Assembly (NCBI RefSeq): GCF_017355985.1
Contig: NZ_JAFIQU010000023.1
Location: 21,658-85,657 of the forward strand
Direction of reading: 5' to 3'
DNA length: 64,000 nt
Origin: Arenibaculum pallidiluteum
GTDB taxonomy: Bacteria > Pseudomonadota > Alphaproteobacteria > Azospirillales > Azospirillaceae
The notes beneath the pieces are model-generated. The model made no database searches, was not told where the DNA came from, and saw only the letters and a program-made list of their open reading frames with translations. The translations under genes were made by a program, and so were the position numbers. Positions 29,521 to 37,900 of the stretch are shown here, in pieces (position 1 is the first letter of the stretch; each line of letters starts with the position of its first letter).

Positions 29521-29808
29521 ATGAAACGTCTGTTGCTCTGCCTGGCGCTTGTCGCCACGGCTATGCCCGCCTTGGCGGATTCCTATGTCAGGGGGTACAC
29601 GCGCCGCGACGGCACCTATGTCCAGCCGCACGTGCGATCCTCGCCGAACGGCACGACGCTCGATAATTGGACAACGCGGGGCAACGTGAACCCCTACACC
29701 GGTCAGCCGGGCACTCGCAGCCCGGCATACCAGGCGCCGTCGCGCGGCACTCCGTACATGAACCCCTATGGAACACAGCGCCCCTGCTACGGGCTGGGTT
29801 GCAACTAA
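29521..29808 (+). CDS. Small secreted protein with repeated Tyr/Gly/Asn motifs
   Basis: The 95-residue product begins with a clear signal peptide (MKRLLLCLALVATAMPALA). The mature part reads SYVRGYTRRDGTYVQPHVRS and later NVNPYTGQPGTRSP. This pattern (GYTRxDGTYVxPHxRSxP...NxxTxGNxNPYTG) recurs in many bacterial and phage-associated small proteins of unknown function. It ends PCYGLGCN with two cysteines. The ATG has a strong GGGAGGG ribosome site. Its stop codon overlaps the stop of the convergent YedK-like gene. Confidence 0.8.
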   Translation: MKRLLLCLALVATAMPALADSYVRGYTRRDGTYVQPHVRSSPNGTTLDNWTTRGNVNPYTGQPGTRSPAYQAPSRGTPYMNPYGTQRPCYGLGCN

Positions 29809-30491
29809 GCCGAGTTGAGCCGCTCGATCAGATCCGGCCGGTCATTCCGCACGTTGCCGACGTCCCTGTGCACTGGCCAGGCAGTCATTGCCTCGGCTGG
29901 ATAGGGTTTGAGCAGCGCGGCGAGCTCGTCCGGGCTCGCCTCCTCCTCGCCGAGCCACTGGCCCCACGCGTCTGGTGGCAGGATCGCAGGCATGCGGTCG
30001 TGGATCGGCGCGGCAACCGCGTTCGGCTCACCCGTGATGATCGTGTAGGTGTGCTCCCACAGCTGGGTCGCCGGGTTCTTCCAGCCTTCCCAGAGGCCCG
30101 CGAACGCGAAGAGCGACTGGTCCGCCATGGCGATGGCGTAGGGCTGCTTGGTCTTGGCGTCGAGCTTCTTCCACTCGTAGAAGGCGTCCGTTGGCACCAG
30201 GCAGCGCCGCTTGGCGAAAGCGGTCTTGAAGGCGCCCGAGGTGCGGACGGTCTCCTGCCGGGCGTTGATCATCCGGCTGTCGATGGTGGGGTCCTTGGCC
30301 CAGGACGGCACCAACCCCCAGCGCAGCAGGTCGAGGCGCCGCTCCTTGGTCTCCGAGTTGAATCGGATGACCGGGAGCTGCTGCAGGGGCGCCGCATTAT
30401 ATCGAGGCTCGAAGTTTGGTAGCGATCCGGTGACGCCGAAGCGCTCGGCAATCAGCGACGGGGAGCTGTGAATCGTGTAGCGGCCACACAT
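29805..30491 (-). CDS. SOS response-associated peptidase-like protein (YedK/HMCES)
   Basis: This family forms a stable thiazolidine link between its N-terminal cysteine and abasic sites in single-stranded DNA. The core starts MCGRYTIHSSPSLIAERFGV, with the essential Cys2. It contains NAAPLQQLPVI, RWGLVPSWAKD, NARQETV, RRCLVPTDAFYEW and the catalytic His in PIHDRMPAIL. From ATG 30491 it has 228 residues. Exposure of Cys2 demands this start, yet the frame is open and coding-like for 94 more codons upstream and no good ribosome site precedes 30491. Confidence 0.9.
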   Translation of the reverse strand: MCGRYTIHSSPSLIAERFGVTGSLPNFEPRYNAAPLQQLPVIRFNSETKERRLDLLRWGLVPSWAKDPTIDSRMINARQETVRTSGAFKTAFAKRRCLVPTDAFYEWKKLDAKTKQPYAIAMADQSLFAFAGLWEGWKNPATQLWEHTYTIITGEPNAVAAPIHDRMPAILPPDAWGQWLGEEEASPDELAALLKPYPAEAMTAWPVHRDVGNVRNDRPDLIERLNSA

Positions 30492-30773
30492 GCCAGGACC
30501 ATAACCCAGATTTGCCGGCGCCGCTTCCACTCCGAAGTTACGCGGCGGGCCAATGCGGAACTCGGCGAAGGGCTGGCCCCGCATGTCGCGGATGATCTCG
30601 TTCGCGGCGCTGTAGAGCGGCATCATCGCGCTGCCGCCGAAGGCCTGCAGCAGGGCCCGTACCTTCTCTTCCGGCACGCCACTTCGCCTGAGGAGCTCGG
30701 CCGTGAGCTTGCTCACCACGTCCACCCGCCATCCCAAGGACCGATCTCGATCCTCTCGCCCATCCGCTTCCAT
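30492..30773 (-). other. Coding-like in-frame segment upstream of the YedK core
   Basis: From an ATG at 30773 (GGGGGTGG just upstream) the frame runs into YedK without a stop. Residues such as SKLTAELLRRSGVPEEKV and YSAANEIIRDMRGQPFAEF look like real helices with high GC at third positions. It could be a second small gene that lost its stop, an N-terminal fusion, or a leader removed by proteolysis. It matches no domain I know. Confidence 0.45.
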
Positions 30774-31097
30774 CGCCACCCCCCAAACAACCGAACAAAC
30801 CTAGAACACGCCATGACGGGGAGTCGAGGGCTAGGCGCCACAAGGGCTCAACTGCTGGTGATCTTCGGCTGTGCTGGGGGAACTCCGCGATCTCCATAAT
30901 CGGCCGTGGAGGCGTTGTACCAGTGGCGCCGGAGCAGCACGGCGGTCGTCCGATCAGCCTTCAGCCCGACAAGTGATGGCACGAGGCTGTTAGTGAATAA
31001 TTTTGCATTAAGGCTTCATTTATGGCTTATGGGGTGGACTGGCGCAGGCAATGCCCAGCCTAGGGCTCGGCGAGGCTGGGGCAGACGGACAGCCAGG
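30774..31097. other. Gene-free stretch between the YedK region and the glycosyltransferase
   Basis: The 324 bases hold no supported gene. The part around 30985 to 31025 is AT-rich (for example AATAATTTTGCATTAAGG) and is the likeliest promoter zone for the rightward RTX locus. Confidence 0.4.
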
Positions 31098-32405
31098 ATG
31101 CGGATCGTTTTCATCCACCAGAATATGCCCGGTCAGTTCAAGCACCTGGCGCGTCATCTGGCGGCCGACGCTGACAACGAAGTCGTCTTTCTGACACGAC
31201 GGCGTGACGTGGACATTCCTGGCGTGCGGCGAATCACCTACGCGCCCCGGCGTGAGCCCGCTCGCAGCACGCACCGCTATCTTGTCGGTACCGAAAGAGC
31301 CGTTCTGCACGGGCAGCAGGTCGCGCGGGTGCTGGGTGAGTTGAAGGCGGAGGGATTTCTGCCGGACATCATTTACGCTCACCCCGGTTGGGGTGAAGCA
31401 TTGTTCATCAAGGATGTCTTCCCACAGGTTCCGCTGCTAGGGTTCTTCGAGTTCTATTATTCCAGTATGGGCGCCGATCTGGGATTCGACCCGGCATCGC
31501 CAGCGAGTTTAAACGACTCCTGTAGGGTGCGCGTAAAGAACATCACAAACCTTCTGAGCCTGGAGGCAGTGGATGCTGGAATTTCTCCCACGGGCTGGCA
31601 GGCCAGTCGGTACCCAAAGGAGTATCGTTACAAGCTCTCAGTGATATTCGACGGGATCGATACCAATGTTTGCCTCCCGAATGATGACACGTGCCTCATT
31701 CTGCCGAGCGGGCGAGTGCTGACGAAGCGTGACGAGGTTGTAACCTATGTGTCGCGAAGCTTAGAACCGTACCGAGGTTTTCCGCAGTTCATGCGTGCGG
31801 TGGATATCCTATGCCGCGAGCGATCAAACGCGCAATTCGTCGTAATCGGCGCTGACACGGTCAGCTACGGACAGCCGGCGCCAGCAGGCAAGACGTACCG
31901 TGAGTTGGCGCTCGCTGAAGTCGAAATCGACCCGGAGCGTGTGCATTTCCTGGGCCGCGTACCCTATTCGACATACTTGGAAGCCCTCCGCGTCTCATCG
32001 GCGCACGTGTACCTGACCTATCCCTTTGTCCTGTCCTGGTCGATGCTGGAGGCCATGGCATGCGGTTGCACCGTGGTAGGCTCGCGCACGGCACCGGTCG
32101 AGGAGGTGATCGAGGACGGAGTGAATGGCTGGCTGGTCGACTTCTTCGATTCCCGTGCAATCGCAGACCGTGTCATTGCGGTTCTTGATAGCAGAACTGG
32201 CCCACCTAGCCTGAGCCTGGCCGCTCGCGAGACCGTGATGGTCCGCTACGAACTCAGTCGTTGCCTCGCCGCTCAGCTCGGGCTCATCGCGGCACTCATC
32301 GATGGCTGGCGACCTCGTCCGGACGGATTGTCTTGGAACCACCACGGTGCCGGCGTGCATGCGCCGCGGTCTCGGATCCCGGATCTTGCGGCCGCGCGGG
32401 TATGA
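31098..32405 (+). CDS. GT4-type glycosyltransferase next to the RTX genes
   Basis: This is a 435-residue glycosyltransferase with the GT-B fold. The N-terminal Rossmann half starts MRIVFIHQNMPGQFKHLARH. The donor half has VVTYVSRSLEPYRGFPQFMRA, VHFLGRVPYSTYLEALRVSS and the nucleotide-sugar motif WSMLEAMACGCTVVGSRTAPVEEVIEDG, quoted here as the E-x7-E region at about 320 to 345. I start at ATG 31098; the frame is open upstream but AT-rich and without family sequence. It lies 70 bases before the lysine acyltransferase on the same strand, so it may modify the RTX protein or a surface glycan. The acceptor is unknown. Confidence 0.88.
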   Translation: MRIVFIHQNMPGQFKHLARHLAADADNEVVFLTRRRDVDIPGVRRITYAPRREPARSTHRYLVGTERAVLHGQQVARVLGELKAEGFLPDIIYAHPGWGEALFIKDVFPQVPLLGFFEFYYSSMGADLGFDPASPASLNDSCRVRVKNITNLLSLEAVDAGISPTGWQASRYPKEYRYKLSVIFDGIDTNVCLPNDDTCLILPSGRVLTKRDEVVTYVSRSLEPYRGFPQFMRAVDILCRERSNAQFVVIGADTVSYGQPAPAGKTYRELALAEVEIDPERVHFLGRVPYSTYLEALRVSSAHVYLTYPFVLSWSMLEAMACGCTVVGSRTAPVEEVIEDGVNGWLVDFFDSRAIADRVIAVLDSRTGPPSLSLAARETVMVRYELSRCLAAQLGLIAALIDGWRPRPDGLSWNHHGAGVHAPRSRIPDLAAARV

Positions 32406-32475
32406 GCCCGTCTATTCTGCCGTCCGGGACCTATCTGGGGACGTGCAGGCGCTAGGCAACTTAAGAAGGAGATCC

Positions 32476-33030
32476 ATGCGTGTTGAAGATCAATACCCTG
32501 CAGAGAACACTGATGGCCGCCGATGGGGAGTGCCGCGCATGACCTCAGGAAAGAAGCCCGAAGGCGTGCAGGGTCCTGGCATTAAGCCAACTCCCGCGCC
32601 ACAGGCAGGCCACATTGGTGGCCAGACCACGCTGGCTGGTATCTTCGGCGAGATCGTTTGGCTCCTGTCGCAGTCCAGCGGCCACAAGTTCCTGTTCATC
32701 GCCGACCTTGAATGGTTCCTGATGCCGGCGCTGATGCTGGGTCAGTTCCGCACCTTTCGCGATGGCGAGCGTATCGTCGGCCTAGCGATGTGGGCGCACC
32801 TGTCGGAGGAGGTCGAGGCACGGGTGAACCAAGGTATCGTCAAGCTGGCGCCGAGCGACTGGAAATCGGGCGACCGCACTTGGCTGGTCGAACTCATCAC
32901 GCCATTCGGTGGCGTCGAGGCAATGATCGAGGATCTGCGCAAGACGGCGTTGAAGGGCCACAGCTTCAGCTTTCATGTGACCGGGCCTGATGGACAACGC
33001 CAGATCCGCACGCTGCCGGTCGAGGGGTGA
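32476..33030 (+). CDS. RTX toxin-activating lysine acyltransferase (HlyC family)
   Basis: HlyC-type enzymes move fatty acyl groups from acyl-ACP onto internal lysines of RTX proteins. The 184-residue product has the family body from about residue 55: EIVWLLSQSSGHKFLFIADL with candidate catalytic His70, LMLGQFRTFRDGERIVGLAM, and SDWKSGDRTWLVELITPFGG with candidate Asp133. ATG 32476 has AAGGAG upstream; a start at 32539 would shorten a variable N-terminus. The gene is separated from the RTX gene by an IS remnant and one unknown gene. The giant RTX protein is the obvious substrate, though the modified lysines cannot be read from sequence. Confidence 0.88.
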   Translation: MRVEDQYPAENTDGRRWGVPRMTSGKKPEGVQGPGIKPTPAPQAGHIGGQTTLAGIFGEIVWLLSQSSGHKFLFIADLEWFLMPALMLGQFRTFRDGERIVGLAMWAHLSEEVEARVNQGIVKLAPSDWKSGDRTWLVELITPFGGVEAMIEDLRKTALKGHSFSFHVTGPDGQRQIRTLPVEG

Positions 33031-33189
33031 ACCTGCTGGCGCGCTCTTGGTCCTCGCGGGACGGGTCGCCGACGGCACGCGCAGCCACACATCCCGTCGA
33101 GAATATCGATCTGGAATTTATGGTCACGCTGATCAGAGTGCACGCTCAAATGGCTCGGCTGTGGTAGGTGCTGTTCTGGGCGCGGTTTA

Positions 33190-33922
33190 GAGCGCCTAAC
33201 AGAATCATCTCTGGACGAAGCGCCAGCAGATGAGGCTGGCAGCGATGTGATGGAATGCTCTGAAGGTGTCGGCGCGCCGCTCGTAGCGGACAGCGATGCG
33301 GCGGACGCGGGCGAACCAAGCCAGTGTGCGCGCGACCACCCTTCGGTCTCGGCTCAGGCGCTCGCTGCTCTCGATGCCGCGCCGGGCGATCCGGGGGATG
33401 ATGGCGCGTCGGCGCAGCGCCCAACGGCGGCGCGCATAGTCATAGCCCTTGTCGGCGTGGAGCTTGGCGGGCCTTCGGCGCGGCCGACCGACACACTGGC
33501 GGATCGGCGGCATGGCATCGACGAGATCCTCCAGGAGCAGGCTGTCGTGGCGGTTCGCCGGGGAGACCTTCAGGGCGAGCGGAATGCCGTCGGCAGCGAC
33601 AAGGAGGTGGCGCTTCGAGCCCGTCTTGCCACGGTCCGTCGGGTTCGGACCGGTCTCCTCGCCCCCCCTTTTGGCAGGAACGCTGGAGCTGTCCACCGCA
33701 GCAGGCGACCAGACGATCGCGTTGGCCCAGCCGAGCCGGTCGAGCAGGATACGGTGCAGGCGCTCCCACACGCCGGCCTGCTGCCATTCGTGGAGCCGAC
33801 GCTAGCACGTCATGCCCGATACGCCGTCACTTGTTGGCGAACAAGCACGGCTGGCGCTGATCGAGGCCCGGTCGACCAGCTCCCAAACATTCTTCGACGC
33901 GACCCCATCAGCCTAGGCGCTT
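33190..33922 (-). mobile_element. Decayed IS5-family insertion sequence
   Basis: A roughly 730-base remnant lies between the acyltransferase and the 34148 gene. The left edge GAGCGCCTAAC and the right edge, which reads AAGCGCCTA on the other strand, form an imperfect terminal repeat of about 9 bases. I could not find a clear target-site duplication. The transposase inside is truncated and carries a stop codon. Confidence 0.65.
33205..33813 (-). pseudogene. IS5-family transposase, N-terminus lost and amber stop
   Basis: The frame encodes the DDE half of an IS5-type transposase: VDSSSV with the first Asp, HADKGYDYARRR with the second Asp, and RTLAWFARVRRIAVRYERR with the final Glu. Just upstream the conserved Trp of SGMTCWRRLHEW is a TAG at 33802 to 33804. 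The normal first 80 or so residues cannot be found. The element is therefore not expected to move by itself. Confidence 0.8.
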
Positions 33923-34147
33923 GCATCCACGCACTTTAATTTGTCATTAACAGTAATATAAAATAGAATTATCGGCTTCTGCGGTGTATGATGACCGCTA
34001 GGTTAATGTTGTGGATCGCATGGTTGGCGGATGCATGAAACCCATGTGACCAACGGTGGAGCAATCGGCTCACCGAATGTTCGCGATGCGTCCTGTAATC
34101 CGGCTGTGTGACCGATTGAAATGCAGTCATGAGAACAAGGTGCCTCC

Positions 34148-34930
34148 ATGCGTATCCTGCTCTGTGCACCGTTACTGCGCGTAACGATTATAATATACAT
34201 TATTTCCTTGGCTTTTTCATCGAGGTTAGTACTTGCAGACATCGTGGCATTCGAGCTCCTCGACTATGATCTCCACTATGCCTACACAAAAGACGGCAAG
34301 GATTACATAAAGGCGAAGCGGTACGGCATCCCATTAGATGACTATTACTCTATTGCTGTTAACGAATCAAGTATTGAACCCTTTAAAGAGGGGGCGGATC
34401 TATCTGGAATACGAATCGCCTCACCAGAATTCTCTTACCAGCTTTCGGTGCAGGATAGTCTCCATCTTGATTACCCATATGGAAGCTCCTGTGCAGTCGG
34501 GTTTGGGCCGATTCTTACCCTAAGGAGCGGAGATCACATATCAAAATGGATGGCCTTTGAGAAGGCACCAGTGAAAGAAATAACGAACGAACTATGCGAT
34601 ATTACTCTTGGAATTTCCGATATTGAGTTGTCCTATTCTCCGATCGGTATGACGTTATTTGTACTGCCCAACGGAAACGTCGTTATTCCAATATTGAACA
34701 CTTACCTACTAGCTCGCAGCGGTGGGGCGACCGCTATCAAGGATTTGTCCATATCTAATGAACGACTCCTGCTAATACCTGCAGATGAGATTCTTGAGCG
34801 ATTTAATCGTGAGGTTAAGCAGCACGTCGGAGAGCGTGACACGGTGCACCGGTATTTGAGCTTTATTCAGGAGCTTCAAGGGCATCTTCGCCGTATTGAC
34901 CATTCTGTTAAATTGGAAACTAAGCCATGA
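34148..34930 (+). CDS. AT-rich exported protein coupled to the RTX gene
   Basis: This 260-residue protein has a likely signal peptide or anchor (LRVTIIIYIISLAFSSRLVLA). The mature part has no domain I know, though ILERFNREVKQHVGERDTVHRYLSF suggests a helical C-terminus. Its TGA overlaps the ATG of the 5281-residue RTX gene, so the two are translationally coupled. The base composition is much more AT-rich than the island around it and resembles only the first 1.4 kb of the RTX gene, so they probably arrived together. An accessory role in RTX export, anchoring or self-protection is possible but unproven. Confidence 0.75.
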   Translation: MRILLCAPLLRVTIIIYIISLAFSSRLVLADIVAFELLDYDLHYAYTKDGKDYIKAKRYGIPLDDYYSIAVNESSIEPFKEGADLSGIRIASPEFSYQLSVQDSLHLDYPYGSSCAVGFGPILTLRSGDHISKWMAFEKAPVKEITNELCDITLGISDIELSYSPIGMTLFVLPNGNVVIPILNTYLLARSGGATAIKDLSISNERLLLIPADEILERFNREVKQHVGERDTVHRYLSFIQELQGHLRRIDHSVKLETKP

Positions 34931-37900
34931 GCGGCCCTAAGCATATTACCCTCGCGATCCGCAATGTCGAGGGCGGAGGCTACCATATTAGCGCTGCCGG
35001 CAAGGACGATAGCGGCTATTCCTTCGGGCCAACTCAGGGTGATTTAAGAAAGAATCGGGAAGCGAGGCAGACTCTTGACGGGCTAATTACCAACTTTGGG
35101 GAACGCTACGGCATTACTGGAGCTCTCGCGGAAACTATTAAGAAATCTTTCACTATACAAGGAAAAATGGATCCAAACGACCCTATCTGGTCAAACCGCG
35201 ATAAACTTAATGCATTGCTGGGTTCTGCTGAGGCTCGGCCATTCATTGACAGAATGGCAGATATCCATGTTGCAAGCGCAGTGGCGGAAGTTAAGACGGT
35301 TTCCGATGCTGTCTCGAGAAAATGGAATGTGACGCTAGATCCTGCAAGCGAGGCTCTTCTCGCGACCTGGACAAATATGACCGGGAACCTGGATACAGCA
35401 GAAAGGTATTTTGGCGGTGAGGAGGTCACTTACAACGGGAAAGAACAAACTCTACATCATCCGCCAACGTTCGATGATGTTTACGAATATCTTCGCGATA
35501 ATGATTATTACAGGAGAAATCCGCGGAATTTTGAGAACAATATTGAAAAAGTTTTTAAGGCGCTCGACGCTGCGGGAATTCCGCGCCCAGTTCTACCATC
35601 AAGCCTTCTAGAAGGTGGTGATCCTGATTCACCGGGTGGCTCAGATGAAACCCTGAACGGAGGCTCTGGCGAGGATTCACTTCATGACGCAGGGGGCGCC
35701 GACTCCGGTGACCAGAGGCCTATTATCGACCTTCCAAGCTTGGAAGACTTTCAGAAGGCCGGCGTTGCTGGCCTGGGTAGTATTGCCGGAGCGCTGACAT
35801 CCATCATTTCCGGCGATAACTTTATCGGAAATGTAGTGGCGTCGCCACTCGCATCATTGATTAGCACGGACATATTTTCTTCCGCGCTCGGAATGGAGGT
35901 GGCAGGAGACCTCATCTCCACATTTGGAGAATCTCTCCCCGTCTCGACGGTATCCTTCTTTACGGACCGCCTAACTGACATTCTAGGCCTTGAGGGGCTT
36001 GCCGATTCGCTGGTCGATTTGGCTCTGAATGCGGTAATCGTCAGCCCACTTATGAACGCGACGTTGGACGTGGGTACGTCGCTCGGTGAAGCCCTCTCAG
36101 GTGTTGGACTCACAAACCTTCTTGATGCCGGAATGGGCACCATCGGTGCATTTCTCGGCAGCAAACTGATTGGAGCTGAAACGCTCGGAGGGCAGATCCT
36201 TGGCGCCGGCGGTAGCGCCGCTGGATCGATCATCGGCCAAGCCGCGATCCCGATTCCCGGAGTTGGTGCGCTCATCGGGTCCTTTATCGGGAGCACAGTC
36301 GGTCGTCTTGTCGGGAACCTCTTCGGCGGCAAGCCTTCCGCAGGCCCTATGGCATTTGCGGACGTCGACTACGAGGACGGCGAATACCGCGTCGTCTCGG
36401 TCGGGCAGGATAACCACGGCGACCTCGGCGTCGCACGTGCCATGGGCGAGAAGGTTGCCGATGCGCTGAACGCTGTGCTCGCACTGACAGGAGGGGAGCC
36501 ATCCAAAGGGAACCCGACTCCCTTCACGGTGGGCTATCACAAGGGCGAGTTCCTGTGTCAGGAGCCGTATGACTCCAACCGCGAGAAGTTCGGCACCGAT
36601 GCAAACCGCGCTGTGTTCGAGGCGGTACAACGAGCGATCGCCGACATGCAGCTTGCCGGTGGCGATCCGATCGTCATGCATGCGCTTCAGGCGGCGCAAA
36701 CTGGCAATCTGCAGGAGCTCCTGAACAACCTGCAGGCGGCAGCTGATTACAGCGCGCTCGTGGAAGCCGGGATGGACCCGGATGAGGTGCTTGCCGATCC
36801 CGAGCAAGCCGGTGCCTGGAGGTCAGTGCTCGAGAAAGCCAAGGAGCTTGGGCTCGATGAAGCCGCGAAGAACGCCGCCGCCGAACAAGCGGCCGCGGCC
36901 GCCTTAGACGTCACACCAGCACCAGAGTGGGAGGCTGAACAGGGCGGAGAAACTCCTGATGCCGTGTTCTTCGAGCCGACGTCCTTTGTCGACCCGACGG
37001 AGCTCGACGAAGATGGGCTCCCGCCGGAGTTGCAGGCTCTGCAGGGCGGCGCGACTTCCGAGCACCGCCCGGCGAGCGGCGACATTGGCTTCGGGGCCAG
37101 CTCCACGGCCGCCAGCGCCGTCAATTGGGTTGAGGCAGAGTATCACGGCGGCGGAGAGGGCGAGGCCGGCGGAGGAGGCAGTTCCGTCCTGGGGCCAATC
37201 CTCGGTACTGGTGGAATCGATGCGATTGCCGGTTCCCACGACCTGAAAGATACCGGAATCGAGTTTGCAGTCGGCTCGGCGGGCAATGACCGGGTTACGG
37301 GAGGCAATATCGCCGAGACTATATCTGGGGCTCAAGGCGCGGACACCCTGGTTGGCGGCGGCGGTGCAGATCTCCTGCGGGGCGGAAGTGGTGACGATGA
37401 GCTCCGCGGTGGCATCGGTGACGATGTTCTCATTGGTGGTACGGGCGACGACCTGTTGTCGGGCGGTGCCGGCGACGACGTGTTGGCAGGTGGTGGCGGC
37501 GACGACAAGCTGACAGGTGGTGAAGGCTCTGACGCCCTCGATGGCGGCGCGGGGGAAGATCTTCTGCGTGGAGGGACGGGCGCGGACCTCCTTCTCGGCG
37601 GTTCAGGAGATGACCGGCTCGAAGGCGAGGCCGGTAACGACCGTCTGCTTGGTGGAGCGGGCGACGACACGCTCGACGGTGGTGCCGGCGCAGACCGGAT
37701 GTGGGGCGGTGACGGCAACGACGTCCTGAAGGGAGGAACAGGAGCGGACCTGCTGTCAGGCGGCGCTGGCGACGATGTCCTCGTCGGCGGCAGCGGCGCC
37801 GACAGGCTCGACGGTGGGGATGGAACCGACTCGGTTTCTTACTCGGCTTCCTACGCGGGCGTGAACGTAGACCTGGCTACAGGCGTCGGCAGAGGAGGCG

